A stretch of DNA of 64,000 nt from assembly GCF_016900045.1 (NCBI RefSeq), contig NZ_JACSNP010000005.1, positions 1 to 64,000 of the forward strand. Direction: 5' to 3'. Below the pieces are notes generated by a model that worked only from the letters and a program-made list of their open reading frames with translations, was not told the DNA's origin and searched no databases. The DNA comes from Fusobacterium mortiferum. Lineage in GTDB: Bacteria; Fusobacteriota; Fusobacteriia; Fusobacteriales; Fusobacteriaceae. The translations under genes were made by a program, and so were the position numbers. Position 1 is the first letter of the stretch; each line of letters begins with the position of its first letter. Shown here one piece after another: positions 63,327-64,000 of the stretch.

Positions 63327-64000
63327 GTGAGAAGAGTTCTTTTTTTATTAATAACTTTTTTAATGTTTATATTAAGTGGTTGTGATGGTGAAAAAATATC
63401 AACATCAAATAAAATAGAAGTAATTTCATTTGATTATCAGGGAGAGGGTAGATATTATAAGTATGATATAAAGATACCTCAAATTAAAGATGAATCTAGT
63501 GAAGATTTTACATACTTTAATTTAACTATGCAGGAGAATATGAGATATATAATTGAAAATCTTGCTACAAAAGAGAATGATGGTGGGATACAGGAGGCTT
63601 ATATCTCTTTTACTAATAATGAAAATAGTTTTGGAGTTTTATCAATATCTGTTTTAACAAATATATATACTGGTGGAGCTCACTTTGAAAACAATTTAGA
63701 GTGCTATAATTTAAATTTAAAGGATAAAACAATTTTAGCTTTAGATAAAATTTTCAAAGAGGAAGCAGTCGAATATTTTAATATGAAAATAAATGATATA
63801 ATAAAAAGTGGAGCTAAAGTATATAATACTAAGGGTGGACAAGTTATATTTTTTGATAATGCAGAGGCTAATATTAATAATGCTGTATTATCTTTTGAAG
63901 GGGATAACATAGTTTTTACATTTTTAGAGTATGATTTATCACCATATTCTAGTGGAATGCCAGTATTTAAATTTAATAAAAAAGAGGTTAAAAAGTATTT
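63327..64000 (+). CDS. Lipoprotein with DUF4163/DUF3298 (PdaC/RsiV-like) domain, 3' end outside window
   Basis: The start is GTG 63327, with AAAGGAGGAT 5 bp upstream; an ATG one base earlier is followed at once by TGA. The signal peptide ends at lipobox LSGC (Cys19), so it is membrane-bound. The mature part has the DUF4163-type segment and VLTNIYTGGAHFENNLECYNLNLKDKTILALDKIFKE, then LSFEGDNIVFTFLEYDLSPYSSG, which marks the DUF3298 domain. Such proteins include peptidoglycan deacetylase accessory domains and RsiV-type lysozyme binders. It runs off the window at residue 225 or so. Confidence 0.8.
   Translation, partial: MRRVLFLLITFLMFILSGCDGEKISTSNKIEVISFDYQGEGRYYKYDIKIPQIKDESSEDFTYFNLTMQENMRYIIENLATKENDGGIQEAYISFTNNENSFGVLSISVLTNIYTGGAHFENNLECYNLNLKDKTILALDKIFKEEAVEYFNMKINDIIKSGAKVYNTKGGQVIFFDNAEANINNAVLSFEGDNIVFTFLEYDLSPYSSGMPVFKFNKKEVKKY

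Noticed and set aside
1-64000. CRISPR arrays, prophage genes, rRNA operons and replication origin features
   Set aside because: I looked for regular spaced repeats, integrase or capsid-like genes, rRNA and DnaA-box clusters and saw none.

Overview
The window looks like chromosomal DNA of a Fusobacterium, most likely in or near F. mortiferum. The base composition is very AT-rich with clostridia-like coding habits, yet the genes are those of a cell with an outer membrane (TamB, BamA, Skp, LpxD, and a lipid-linked glycan locus). The scrA-scrB-scrK sucrose PTS genes with a divergent LacI-type scrR match the sucrose locus described for F. mortiferum. The genus assignment is firm on these grounds; the species is inference. 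No alignments or searches were run. All motif, promoter and terminator positions were read by eye.

Layout. 1-73: right end of an IS200/IS605-type element with the last codons of a TnpB-like protein. 89-5562: sucrose uptake and cleavage (scrA-scrB-scrK on the minus strand, scrR on plus), then a convergent EIIA(Glc)-type gene that could supply the EIIA that ScrA lacks. 5682-8440: clpB behind a consensus promoter and a perfect CIRCE operator. 8469-13158: potassium uptake (ktrB-ktrA) and the tRNA/rRNA modification pair mnmG-rsmG. 13179-21337: outer-membrane biogenesis (tamB, bamA, skp, lpxD). 21346-28349: housekeeping genes (DUF2344, serS, an EcfT-like half protein, fba, a VOC protein, HU, an AmiD-like lipoprotein amidase, a cold-shock gene with a structured leader, tRNA-Leu(GAG)) and several microproteins.

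28459-38994 is a surface-glycan locus. It has a membrane-anchored protein of unknown role with an internal duplication and an arylsulfotransferase-N-like domain, an initiating undecaprenyl-phosphate sugar transferase, five glycosyltransferases, an EpsG/Wzy-like polymerase, a Wzx-like flippase and an 89-residue unknown. 39105-46384 is the lysine/diaminopimelate pathway in its acetylated variant: lysC-asd-dapA-dapB-dapH-aminotransferase behind a lysine riboswitch, with the deacetylase gene divergent. 46505-54890 carries addB-addA, a MATE exporter and a CorC/HlyC-type protein on the minus strand. 55156-60618 holds a TauE-type permease, YjdM, two exported FMN-domain proteins (one fused to a fumarate-reductase-like flavoprotein) and hybrid cluster protein Hcp behind a CRP/FNR-type site. 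60737-64000 holds tRNA-Leu(CAA), dinB, a small membrane protein, a DUF2156 protein and the start of a DUF3298-type lipoprotein.

Most of the window is ordinary chromosome. The points that stand out are: a 20-bp tandem duplication that has created a seven-codon ORF overlapping the start of the small FMN protein; the duplicated FMN domain shared by that protein and the flavoprotein reductase; the unusual first protein of the glycan locus; the csp leader; an isolated half-length EcfT-like protein coupled to serS; an unexplained 110-bp inverted-repeat unit at 46390-46499; and the exact -41.5 placement of a palindrome at the hcp promoter.
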